Shown here: piece after piece, positions 1 through 10,403 of the stretch
How the letters are laid out: each line of letters opens with the position of its first letter
How positions within the stretch are numbered: the first letter of the stretch is position 1
Assembly (NCBI GenBank): GCA_022495005.1
Contig: JAGYXB010000096.1
Coordinates: forward strand, 310,001 to 374,000
Direction: 5' to 3'
Length of the DNA stretch: 64,000 bases
Source: Rhyacophila brunnea
Lineage: Eukaryota; Arthropoda; Insecta; Trichoptera; Rhyacophilidae
Made by a program: the position numbers and the translations under genes
Notes under the pieces: generated by a model
What the model was told of the DNA's origin: nothing
Databases searched by the model: none
Seen by the model: only the letters and a program-made list of their open reading frames with translations

Positions 1-79
1 ACTAGAATTATTTAGAATATTTAGATGAACAAACACAAATATAACGTAATTGTAACTCATCGTCACAATCATCTGCCTG

Positions 80-335
80 AATCTATCTACTGCTGGATGA
101 AGGCCTCTCCAGGCTGATTTCACTTCTTTCGGTCCTGTGCGTTGCGTTGCCACGTACTTCCGCAGAACTTTATCATTTCATCGATCCAGCAGCATCTAGG
201 TCTACCTTGCGGACGTTTTGTACCTCTTGGATACCACTGGATGACTAAATTTGTCCAACAAATGTCTTTTCTCCGAGTTATGTGTCCAGCCCATTTCCAT
301 TTGAAGTTACCTATTATCTATAATACATGAACTGC
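80..335 (-). pseudogene. RTE-like LINE, C-terminal tail of endonuclease/reverse transcriptase
   Basis: On the minus strand this reads as the tail found after the reverse transcriptase of RTE-type non-LTR elements. A KWAGHI-type segment (near 300) is followed by a tryptophan-rich stretch, a GRPRCCW segment (near 190) and a WQRNAQDRKKW segment (near 140). The family pattern is KWAGHI, then GRP..RW.D, then W...AQDR..W. No catalytic domain is present, so the piece is 5' truncated. The frame continues past the usual end towards base 1. It stands alone with no coding neighbour. Family assignment is by motif; exact limits are uncertain. Confidence 0.75.
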
Positions 336-779
336 CGAAAGGTGTTTTATCAGAGTTGTTTTGGTTTTATTTGAAGACATGTTCTTCGGAAGCTTTTGAT
401 GATCAAAATAGCACATTATTTTGTTGTTTGATTTAAAATTTAAACAGTGAATAAACTTCGAACCGCCCCCGCGGAAAATCTATGAGCGAGCATGAGTAAG
501 ACATTTCTCCGCTGCAGAAATTTGGTGAATCTACTCAAAACAATGTCATTGTCAATACCATTTTATTTTGTGAATCCAGGTGTGTACGTAATCTAATAAT
601 CTAACAAGTTAACGAAGCAGACACCTGTCGTCGCGCAGAACCGTTCGATGCTTTGATTGTAAAAAAATATGTCATCGTGTTTTACAGAGTTTCCCAAACT
701 TACTGGACTCATACCGTTCAAATTACTGGTGGGTTATAATAAAAGTTGTACAGAAAAAACTTTGGATATGGATAATAAT
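336..779. other. Unassigned AT-rich spacer
   Basis: I see no coding sequence, RNA gene or recognisable repeat between the LINE tail and the hAT element. Confidence 0.5.
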
Positions 780-787
780 GATGTCAC

Positions 788-2114
788 CACTGGCGGCTCC
801 CTCTATAGGTCATTCGGTCATTGACCTGCCAAAATAAATACCTTACAATCGACATAATAATATTAATAATATGTGCAATGTCATATATAATAATATTAAT
901 AATAATCAGTGGATTTGAAATTATAGGGCGCGCGATATTGTGTCGACCCAGTCTATTGGGTTTTTTTTGTTTGGGCGATAATTCCCCGAACAAAAATATT
1001 GTGTTCGCCGGCAGTCTGAAAATTGACCCAAATTGAATATTTTTATAAAATTTTCTCTCTCGTTTCTCATACATAAGACAGAGATCGATATAACACAAAA
1101 TACGAGATCGAAGCTTGTAACGGTGCGTGAATTACTGTAATATCGGCAATGCCCGAGTGTGAGACAAAAGATTTTTTCACCTAATTAAATGAAACAGAAT
1201 GATAACACTGACTGGATAATTGGTCTCAAGACGCAACTGTGTATGCGGTTCGGATTCGTTGACAGGTTTTGACGAATGCCTTTGGTTATTTTAATAATAT
1301 ATAAGGAGTTTTTGGTGATTTATAACATTTTTGTGAAGCAGTTAGTACGCACGCAGTAGCAATTGAAGTCTGTGATACAATTATAATGGAAATGGAAGCA
1401 CGATTTGCATCCAACGATCATCTCATTATATCCGATTTGTTCAATAAAGAAAATTACACTGATTTTAAAAATAATTTTCCCACACGTCAAGTAAATTTGG
1501 TAAAACTGTTAGAAGAAATAAACATAATCAAGTTAAAAAATGAATTATTGGTGTTTTATCAACGAGATGATTTGCATGGCGCTATTAGTGCAGTTTCTCT
1601 TCTACATTTTTTACTCAGCAATAATTTCAACGAAACATTTTCCGAGTCGATCAAAGTTCTCCAATTTATTTGCGTCATACCAATGACAACAGTTGAAAGT
1701 GAAAGATGTTTTTCCACTCTCAAAAGAATAAAAACCTTTCTACGCAATAGGGCCAGGATAGACTGACCGCTCTTGCAATGCTCAGTATTGAAAAAAATAT
1801 GTGGGAAAAATAGACAATTTTTATAATCGTGTGATTGATGATTTTTCAAAAAGCAAAGAAAGAAAAGTGGACCTGATTTACAAAAAATTATAACGCGTTG
1901 TGTGCAATTTCGGTTAACGATGGGTTGGCGTTATGAAAAACGGACATTTTTTGAAGGGTTAGTAGGTACCGACCTATAACAATTTCTAGCACTTATTCTA
2001 TAATGTATAAAAAGTCAATTTGCAATACTTCTTTTCAGTATACAACGAAAAGGCAAATTAAAATAATATATTCAAAATTGACCTGCTAGGTTTTTCCGGA
2101 TTAAGCCGCCAATG
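788..2114 (+). mobile_element. hAT DNA transposon, 1327 bp, internally deleted
   Basis: The 8-bp sequence gatgtcac at 780-787 is repeated exactly at 2115-2122. Between them lie imperfect terminal inverted repeats, CACTGGCGGCT on the left and AGCCGCCAATG on the right. An 8-bp duplication is the hAT signature, and the element carries the C-terminal end of a hAT transposase in the plus orientation. At 1.3 kb it is too short for a complete transposase of about 600 residues, so it is an internally deleted, non-autonomous copy. The exact TSD argues for a fairly recent insertion. Confidence 0.85.
1386..1890 (+). pseudogene. hAT transposase C-terminal dimerisation domain, frameshifted
   Basis: An ATG-started frame of 126 codons ends in the hAT dimerisation signature: TTVESERCFSTLKRIKTFLR at about residues 99-118 matches the family pattern of a conserved S.ERxFS..K.IK..LR. 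Just after it the frame breaks. The expected continuation, DRLTALAMLSIEKN, is found in the next frame near 1757-1800, and a further shift near 1810 is needed to read on to about 1890. The N-terminal BED zinc finger and most of the RNase H-like catalytic core are missing. It cannot make active transposase. The call rests on this one conserved domain. Confidence 0.8.
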
Positions 2115-2122
2115 GATGTCAC

Positions 2123-2573
2123 CAATTAAACTTTGGCTCTTCATGTCTGAATTTCCATTCCCTCGTAGCTGCTGATGTTACGTACGCATATGTAGTCTTA
2201 ATTAATAACAGGTAATTTGCAGACATAATTTCACCCAATTTGTTCAGGTCTTTACTAAATGAGAATTATTTAATAATATTGGTTTAGCAAGATACATACA
2301 AATAAACACCAACAATACAATTCCATGTGAATTATAATTATGATGTGTTGAGGATTTAACAAGTGGAAGTGTTTGGAGCAGTTTTCACATCACACCTATT
2401 TATCTTAGCCGTCATTTTTCAAGACGGTGGGTGGTTCCTTAAGGATGCCAAAGTGGCACCCATTATATAAGTAATCAAATGAAAAAAATTCCATCGACAG
2501 TTAGGTCGATATGTAGGTATTCCTCCTCGGGTGATCAGACTATTATTAGCGTAACAACCCATTATAAACAAGA
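2123..2573. other. Unassigned spacer
   Basis: I see no gene. Short ORFs here resemble nothing known. Confidence 0.4.
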
Positions 2574-2880
2574 ACACAGAACAGATTAACAAAATATAAT
2601 TGTGAAAGCCACTTGCCATGAACCAAGGTTTTGAATCTTTATTATTTTATGACTCTCCAAAAAAACACAAAGTGCGCCGACTGTCCTCAAATATTAAATG
2701 CCCGTTTCGTTTACGTGACAAACTTTAATGCGTGTTATAATGATACAGATTGAAAATTACGTATTTCTTAACACGTGTTTAGGTTTATCCTATATTTCGT
2801 CACACTCGAGATCCGCAGCGGCATAGTCTGTTAGACCATACCCGGTAGGATGAGCCAGTTAATTACGATGTGTTCCCTGA
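2574..2880 (+). repeat. Diverged copy of the CACAGAAC...TTCCCTG repeat
   Basis: It begins with CACAGAACAGATT and ends near GTTCCCTG, like the precise 310-bp insertion at 12899-13208. In between it shares scattered blocks, including the cluster around the 'cttaacacgtgtttaggttta' type segment near 2770. The flanks show no convincing TSD, which fits an old copy. Confidence 0.5.
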
Positions 2881-3504
2881 TTACTACAATGCAACATAAC
2901 CTCTAATCTGTGGATCGAGCATGGTAATTTTCTTACTTTCTAAAATTATTATGAAGAACCTTTCAGAAGAAGTTTTTTGTCAGTTGTTCACGAGAAATTG
3001 TTGTTAGCCATTAGCTCAACCTAGTAGACTCATGCTCTGAATTTTAACTCACATTAAAAAACACCATTTGAATTTTTCAATTGCTGTATTTGACCCCGCG
3101 ACCTCTGACTTAACAACTGACAGTTTACGGCTCGGACACTATTCTATTCTGTAACTTAGGAAATTTTACATAGTTAGGGTTATTTTCCGTTAGGTACCCG
3201 AATTCCGTGAATCACAGTTTGTAAAACGCTGGCGTAACGTGATTGACATATTGGTGCGAGGTATTTTTTCCAAGAATAACAAACAAGTTCATAGTGAGAT
3301 GTAGCGCTCTCGGCTAGCTTGTATTCTTTACAAACATACAAGTTTTATATATTTAAATATAATGATAATATTGTCGTCTTCGTATACCCTCCCCCACCCA
3401 TATCTGAAAGTTGTCAATCACTTATTGTCTAGCTACATCATCAACCAGGCAGCCACTACGAACATCTCCTTACGGCTCGTCTTAGGTAAGCGCGTTCGGC
3501 GGCG
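2881..3504. other. Unassigned spacer
   Basis: No gene or recognisable repeat seen. Confidence 0.4.
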
Positions 3505-3614
3505 CGTTGAGCGGCGCGCGCAACTCAAACGTATAAACGTATAACCAAAAAAGACTTTGTGTAAGAACATTTTCACATACGGTTATACGTTTGAGTTGCG
3601 CGCGCCGCTCAACG
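3505..3614. repeat. Perfect 32-bp GC-rich inverted repeat
   Basis: Bases 3505-3536 and 3583-3614 are exact reverse complements over 32 bp, separated by 46 bp. The arm begins CGTTGAGCGGCGCGCGC and is much richer in CG than its surroundings. It could be the core of a small fold-back element or a strong hairpin. Weaker complementarity may extend outward (GCGTTCGGC against GACTTCGCC). No other copy was seen in the window. Confidence 0.8.
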
Positions 3615-3837
3615 CTTTGCTGACTTCGCCAACGTAAAACGCCCAGTAACAGTAGAGTTCGCAATCGCGGAATACCGCTTGATTTATTGATCTTTAAATC
3701 TTCGGATTGTAGTCCTTTGTAGTCCAGTGCATCTATAGTGCATCCAATGTATCACACTTCACCGTGAAACATTGTATTGGAAATATATGGCCATATATTA
3801 AAGACCGTCCAACCTATTTGGGTCGTATAGTACTGAA

Positions 3838-4087
3838 CTAAAATTCATGACTAAAGAAAACACGGTTTCAACAAATTTTGAAAATAGCCGATATACTGGA
3901 TTAGTTGTCAGGTTAGGTTAGGGCTTCATTCTTGAATTCATGCCTTTTCTCAAAATCAGCTATGAACATTGAATTAATGTTCATATTGAATCTAATAAAA
4001 TTGGAGACCGTAATATAGTATACGGTCATCTCTTTCCGATAAGACAGCTCACGGAGAAATGTTTTACGTATAATTTACATGTAACCC
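3838..4087 (+). repeat. Dispersed repeat with short TTAGG core, copy A
   Basis: This stretch is present in reverse orientation at about 59215-59520. Shared blocks are a 'gaaaatagccgatatactgg' type arm, a short GGTTAGGTTAGG tract at 3911-3922, a long middle containing two 'tgaacatt..aatgttcat' words, and an end with TTTACATGTAACC. The arm resembles that of the 40691/46949/58477 MITE, but the opposite side is different, so it appears to be a related, larger family. No coding sequence. Confidence 0.65.
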
Positions 4088-4088
4088 C

Positions 4089-4200
4089 AGTGCGTACGGT
4101 GTTGGCCTTTCATCCGGGGCTCCGGGCTCGATTGCTGGTGAGGTCACAATATATTATTATGTATGTGATTTTCTCTAAGCCTGGGATAATGATGACGATG
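4089..4200 (+). repeat. tRNA-derived SINE copy (family 1)
   Basis: A degenerate RNA polymerase III B box (GGGCTCGATTGC) is followed by a GGTGAGGTCACAATATATTA segment. The same order is seen on the minus strand at 14790-14945 and 59900-60005. The head is too degenerate for a functional tRNA. Limits are approximate. Confidence 0.6.
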
Positions 4201-4338
4201 ATTACGTATCATATAATAATTATAATAGGGAATTTACATATTATTATGTAACAAACATTATTACCTAATCACCACCGCGCCCTTCCTCTATTTCCCTCAA
4301 ATTTAAGTTTGGTGGACTTTATAAATACCCGGGGTGCA

Positions 4339-5133
4339 TTAAGGGCGGACGTGCTCAGCGTGGGTCAAAATGGAGCTTTTATTTCTATTTTCAAAGCATG
4401 ATCCTGGACATACCTTAAACGTTGTAGATAATCTATTTATATAATTTTGAAGCCTTATTATCCTTTATAGTTATTTTAAACATTAGATGACTGCATAAAG
4501 TATTTTTGTTACATAAAATAGTATTCTTTTAAACCTCTCGCTCTAATGTTTTAGAATATAGTCATATTTCGGTACATAACTGTGTAGTGGTGTTAAGATT
4601 TTTTACATTTATTAATTTTTAAACGCATTTATAAAACCATTGGTATAATTTATGACGAGATAATTTTAGTAAAATATTCACGATAAAAAATTATATTGAT
4701 AATCTCTGTGATCCCAAATTTGACAAGAATTAGGCATTTTATTATTCAAAAAATGGGCAAGATTAACACATTTGAAGATAATTCTAAAGATACTAATTAT
4801 AAGCTATAATAATGTCGACATAAATTTTACTAATGGTTTTATAAATGCTTTTAAAAATTAATAAATATAAAAAATCTTAACACCACTTCACATGGACGTA
4901 CTGAAATATGACTATATTCTAAAACATTAGAGCGAGAGGTTTAAAAGAATGCTATTTTATGTAATAAAAATACTTTATGCTGTCATCAAATGTTTAAAAT
5001 AAATATAAAGGATAATAAGGCTTCAAAATTATATAAATAGATTATCTACAACGTTTAAGGTATGTCCAGGATCATGCTTTGAAAATAGAACAGAAGCTCC
5101 ATTTTGACCTACGCTGAGCATGTACACCCTTAA
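4339..5133. mobile_element. TTAA-bounded palindromic MITE
   Basis: Two arms of roughly 330 bp (about 4343-4675 and 4800-5129) are near-perfect reverse complements around a ~125-bp centre. Both ends abut TTAA (4339-4342 and 5130-5133), with matching termini GGGCGGACGTGCTCAGCG and its counterpart GGGTGTACATGCTCAGCG. One-armed relatives lie at 12829, 18878 and 52600, each starting at a TTAA. A TTAA duplication is typical of piggyBac-type transposition, which makes that superfamily a reasonable but unproven guess. No coding sequence. Confidence 0.7.
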
Positions 5134-5172
5134 GTGTTCTATTTTTTTCACTACTTTCATAAGGATTCTTTG

Positions 5173-5771
5173 CATGGCCCCCACATCCTAAAGCGGCCCA
5201 ACCGTCCAGGATCTTTGGCGGGCCACCCTACCTATCGCTATGTTTAGTGGCATGTGTGACGCACAACAGAAGCGTTTTCAAAATTGTGTTAGAGGTTAAA
5301 AAAAGTAAGGACCTTCGGTGTATTTTAGAGTTTTTTTTTTGTAGTTTTGATACATCTACTTCGGGGTAGTCAACCTGGTGCCTACCTCCCGCTAGTGGGC
5401 GTTCCCGCTTTCATGGTGGGCGGTAAGGGTTTTAAAAACTACTTAAAACTACTTTACAAGTTACTTCCCTACTTTATAAATCACCATTACTGTGGAACCG
5501 GTGGGTGGTTAGAACATTTTACTATTAACAGAGATACAAAAATGGGTGGTTGGTATAAAAAAGTTGACTACCCCTGATCTAGTTAAATTATAGAGATGTC
5601 GAGTATCAACATAACAGCCAAAAATTACAACCTCATGTCGTGTAATAGCGCCGCAGGCGACTTTTTTTATCAGAGAAAATTCGTGTGTTTATCTGACATA
5701 TTTGATCTACCCGCCACGCCAGGCCCCTAGGCTAGAGCAGTATCAGCCCCACCCTCTTTGTGGGGGCCGTG
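5173..5771 (+). mobile_element. hAT-type MITE, CATGGCCCCC family, 599 bp
   Basis: The 8-bp word attctttg lies immediately before (5165-5172) and after (5772-5779) the element. Termini are CATGGCCCCC on the left and GGGGGCCGTG on the right (one base changed from CCATG). Relatives occur at 33788, 42905 and 44271. Shared internal words are 'aggatctttggcgggcc', 'acctatcgct' and 'gcgccgcaggcgac'. A short ORF at 5347-5577 is not coding as far as I can tell. Confidence 0.8.
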
Positions 5772-5779
5772 ATTCTTTG

Positions 5780-6893
5780 CGTATGTATTTGCCTCAGTTC
5801 AAGAAATACGCAAATCTTTAATATTATAGCACCAAAGCTCAAACTCCTCTATCACTCTCACGGTCGGTAACTACTTATCTAATGATTCACACCCATACAA
5901 GACTACTGACCATGTAGCAATATAGTATAAACCTTAAGGCGTAAAACCCACTTAACGCAGCGAGTGGGGCTCTCGCTCAAAATTTCACGAAAATACAACG
6001 TAATCAAATACGCCAGCGCACACTGGATTTGACGACGCATTGTGCCCGCCTGCCCCATGATTCATCGTTTTTTGGCTTCTCAGCGATACGAATTAACGAA
6101 AATACAACGTAGTCCATTCATTGAACACGGCAAGCAAAATCACGCTTCTGGAAGCGTCGTCGATAGACGGGCGAGTAGGCATTATTTAATAACAGTGAAG
6201 TCATTGTTTAGTTATTGCGTGTCCGATATTTCGCTGGTAGAATGATGTCATCGTGAATATTAATTACAAGCCCCGAGAAATTTAATAATATTTTTATTGC
6301 TTTGTTATGAGAGACGCTGATAATAATAATTATTTTGTGCTCCTTGAGCCCCATATTACATAGGTATATTACATACTTCGTAGAGAGCGCACCGAGCGCC
6401 GCTTTGGTGGGCTTTATGCCTAAGATGCGTTTCCATGCAAAGATATCTGGTGCACAACACTCACTTGAACTTTTAGGATTGTAAATGAAACATGTTCATT
6501 TGCGGTTTTATCTTTATTTTACAGTTTGTACCTATCCACCGTAGTTTAACTGTACCTACTTAAATTGTGGGATTCTTATTATTTGGCGGGCCCGAAGGAA
6601 CAGTTGTATACTTTAATTCGGTTGTTGATTGACAATCATATAGGTACTCTGGAAGCTAATTGCCTGTCATATTTCTTTGAGTTAGCAAAGTATATTTTGT
6701 TTGTCCAGAATATGATTCTTGGATCTGTAGTTGTTCGTCATTTCCATTAAATTTTAATTTGACATTACGTCCAACTATGGATACATAATTGATATTTTAA
6801 TATTACATTATAGTATAGCTATATTATTTTGTAGTTTAATGTATATTGCGGACAAATACAGTATGCAAGGAATGGTTCCATAAATAAACAGAA
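5780..6893. other. Unassigned spacer
   Basis: No gene recognised. The word acgaaaatacaacgta occurs twice (about 5989 and 6097), a weak sign of an old duplication. ORFs at 6042 and 6565 match nothing I know. Confidence 0.4.
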
Positions 6894-7870
6894 CGGTGAC
6901 AAAACAGAGCAGCTACAAACAGAACTAAGACGATTCAGAACTATGAAAATTCAGAACAGAGGAAAAATATAACATTTAATATTGAAATTCTCGTATCTTA
7001 ATAATATGTTTTATATGTTCTTAACAACACAGGTTTTCAATATGGTGGAAAAATCAAATGCATGCCTAATCGCTGGAAAGCCTCAATTAAAGGGGACTTA
7101 ACTCGGTGTTGCCGGCAAGCTAGGTACTATCATTTCCCTCCATTTTGGTAAGTGAAAACAAACTGTCACTTTTATTTTGTTGTCTGGTTTTTCGTCTGGA
7201 TTCGGGATGTGGAGATGAACAAATAACACACCGGAATTGTTTTGGAAACGGCAAGGTATATTTAAGTTAATATATTCTAAATGGTTACATTTTTATACAA
7301 ATTGGTTTCGATTTAATTTTGACGGATAGCGAGGTTAACACTGCTTACTGCGTTGCTGTCAAAAAACGCTTCTCTCGCTAAAACCAACGGTCACTTGAGA
7401 GCCGTACAAAATGCGGCGTTGCCATTCGTATTTTTTTAACGCTATTCAGACAATGTTGCCGGCAGATATTTAACATTATTTAATTATTTTCGCAATCAGC
7501 CGTTACTATTTGTTGGATTTGATACCGATTCGGGCCTCTCCATATGCACAAAGACATCCCCAAATGGGGACCATACGGGGGTGTCACAGTACCTACCTAT
7601 ATCTCGTTTTAATCAATCTAATGTTCAAAATGCTTGGCTGATTAGTGATTAGGTACAACGAAATAATGAGTTTAATAATTCTGTGAAGACAATGAATTAA
7701 AATTTAACTATTTCAATATGTTTTGTAATCTATCTAGTGACATCTTAATAATATTTATTTATTTGGCCAACCGTAGTCTTTTTTCAGCAATCCTGAATGT
7801 TTTATTTCCCCCCTGTTCGGGATTATTGTCTTAGTTCTGTTTGTTCGTGTTCTGTTTTGTCCGGTTACCG
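6894..7870. mobile_element. Non-autonomous element with CAGAAC-rich inverted ends
   Basis: The left end (CGGTGACAAAACAGAGC, then ACAAACAGAACTAAGAC at about 6916) is matched in reverse complement at the right end (7815-7870), which reads CGGTAACCGGACAAAACAGA then ACAAACAGAACTAAGAC on the minus strand. The left portion recurs at 32640-32950, with the shared word 'cctaatcgct.gaaagcctc'. A stretch from about 7123 to 7600 is absent from that copy, so it may be a nested insertion. No clear TSD. Confidence 0.5.
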
Positions 7871-9150
7871 CGTAGAACGACTATTCAATTGTGCGATTAA
7901 TAATTATTGTCAACTGCTTGATTGAAAGGTTTGATATCGACTGAGATCATTAGTTCTGTTTAATGTTGATAGATATCGTTACTACAGATCTAACGGCTCC
8001 TAAACATGGCAAAAATATTTGACTTGACACTCAGAATCAAACTCTTTCATGTTTATCCCGTTTCAAACGTTGGATTCGTCATCTCCACCTCATCAACACC
8101 ACTATTCTCAACTCTCGGTCTGTTTCGCCACAGAACCTGATTGTTCAATCAATTTTTTTTCGAGGTACCTATAATAATAATGCGCTTTTCGAAAACACGG
8201 ACTCATTTACATAATGTCAGAAGCGGTTATGACGTAGAATTTATAAGTCATATAATAAATATTATCATTAATAAATATTATTATTTTTTAAATGAAAAAC
8301 AACCATCGAAACGCAAAACTCGCGCGGTGCTAGCAAAAATACAAACTTAACATAATTCGTGAGTATTAAAAACGATATTGTACATATCATGCAAATCGCT
8401 CGGATTTTTTTAATAGTTTTTCAGAAGACAGAAAACATGTAATTATAGCGCTAATCATTTTGTTTGTTCGTGTCTATCGGTAAACTATCTCGCCAATATA
8501 CTGTTTCAATATAATTCTTCCAAGAAATGAACTAAATTGCTCACATATTACGATATTAGGTACCTATGTCTATGTTATATTATATTGAGTCTCTATTATG
8601 TGGAGAATTTTGGCCAATTATCGTCCAGTCGTATGTTATGTTTGAGGTGAATGATTATTATTTAATTATTGCTGGCAGCTTCTTTTATGATACGATGTGT
8701 AGATTTATGATAATATAAAATCTCTGTCAATAAGAATCCATCTCTCATAGTAACTAGGTTAGATATTTACAACTCTATCGTTGTTCTATTTCTAATTCAA
8801 TATGGTAAACTTTTGTAGAAAACGATGATTGTTTCATATTTTTTTTTTTTACCTAATTATATAAACGAAATATGCAATCGAAAATCTTTATTTACTGCAA
8901 ACGGGTTACCGTATTGCGCTTGAAATTAAGCACTGACTAGCACTACCATCGTAACTCCCAATTTAATGCTGCGGCCTGACTATATAGACGACCTTGTACT
9001 TCAGTCTATCACGTCCCTGCACCGGGGTCGCACCATTTATCTAAAGCCGCATCCCACCTCTCTGTCCAGTGATATTTGCAGTCCCAAGATCGCTTTTGTA
9101 AGATTGGTGCAGGGCATGTAAAGGTTACTCACGGCAACAGAATTCATGTT
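7871..9150. other. Unassigned spacer
   Basis: AT-rich, with no supported gene. The stretch from 8960 to 9150 is less AT-rich and could be an unrecognised upstream part of the LINE fragment that follows. Confidence 0.4.
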
Positions 9151-9194
9151 GCACTCTCCATAGCCCTTTCCCGTGTGCAAGGCTGACTTACCAA

Positions 9195-9990
9195 ATCAGA
9201 GCTCGTTCGCGAATACCATCTCTAAGGGATCTTGGCATTACGTTTGACAGTAAACTGTCATTTAGTGGTCATATGATTATCATTTGTAAAAAGGCGCTAC
9301 AAATGTTGGGCTTCGTCTTACGTGCTTCCCGGGTCTTTTTGGGTGTTATTGTATTAAAAATACTTTATAATTCCTTAGTTAGAAATCGGCTTGAGAGTGG
9401 GTCGATTGTTCGGGCCCCGCATCAGTTGGAGCGAGTTTAAAAGAATTTTTTGAGACTTCTTTATTTTAGGTTATATGGATACTATCCGTGTCTTTATCCA
9501 ACTAGCTTTCTCTTAAATATACCTACCTACTTAAAATATACTGTAGTTTAAATGCTAGAAGATATCAATATTTTTGGCCACGTATTTTTTTCGACTTATA
9601 GGTACCTGGTGTAAATGAGAACTCTGCCATTCCTGGTAGTATTGATTTGTGTGTCACTGATATGATAACTATCTTAGAAATCGGGAGCATCAGTTTGTTC
9701 TTCTAAAGTTCAGAACTAACCTGCCATTGATTATGCCAATTGGGAAGGCAATAACTCTGTTCGAGCAAATCGCTTCGGATGTTGATATATTCCACCTACG
9801 TGAGATGAGTAGGTGGGCTTTATCTTATAAATTCTGAAAATAGGGTCCACTTAGCTCATTCAGTGTGCTTCCATGCCTTATAATTTTTGAACCTATTTAT
9901 TTTTTATGCTGTTTTTATCATATTATTTTTTTTCTTCTTTACACTGTTTCAATAATATTTCTTTGCTTTTATGCTTATCAAATTGCGTTA
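9195..9990 (+). pseudogene. Jockey-like LINE fragment, end of reverse transcriptase and 3' region
   Basis: In plus-strand translation the region reads with breaks as the C-terminal part of a jockey-type ORF2: RDLGITFDSKLSFSGH near 9222, then LGFVLRASR, LKILYNSLVRN, LESGSIV and, after an in-frame stop, LRLLYF. This is the 'thumb' region after the catalytic core. The downstream part (about 9610-9990) is closely related to 36985-37400: 'ctgccattcttggtagtattgat', 'aaatcgggagcatca', 'atttcacct.cgtgagatgag' type blocks occur in the same order. The copy is 5' truncated and disabled. Confidence 0.75.
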
Positions 9991-10403
9991 CAATGTTTGC
10001 TATCAGTTTTTGTAAGTATATTAAATTAAGGTATGCATCAATTAATTCCTTAATTACTAACCGGCGTCACGGATCACTCCATTATTTATTTTTTACAACG
10101 TACTTAGACTTGCTAATAATTTAATAACTATTTCGTTTATTCAACGAATAAGATACAAGATTTGAGAAAACATACTTACTTAATATTATGTAATTTCTTG
10201 GTTTAAACGTGTATTGATTGATATTTGATTGCAATCCGTGTCAGCACACTCATTGGATTGATGACCTTGTTTTATATAACTACATAAATAGCTACTAGCT
10301 AATCTTGATATACTGGCAAGAATATTAATAACACAACTAATAATTGTCTCTGGTCCTTTCTACTAGGTATGTGGTAAAACGGTGCATTATAAATTATAAT
10401 ACA
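9991..10403. repeat. Fragment of the ACCGACGTCACGGATC repeat and spacer
   Basis: About 10040-10150 contains 'ttactaaccggcgtcacgg' and 'gacttgctaataattta'. Both words also lie beside the tRNA-like SINEs at 19620-20060 and 42300-42660. The tRNA-like part is not present here. The remainder up to the Helitron shows nothing recognisable. Confidence 0.5.

Noticed and set aside
784..1098. Minus-strand ORF of 104 codons
   Set aside because: It lies over the left terminus of the hAT element and reads through the TIR.
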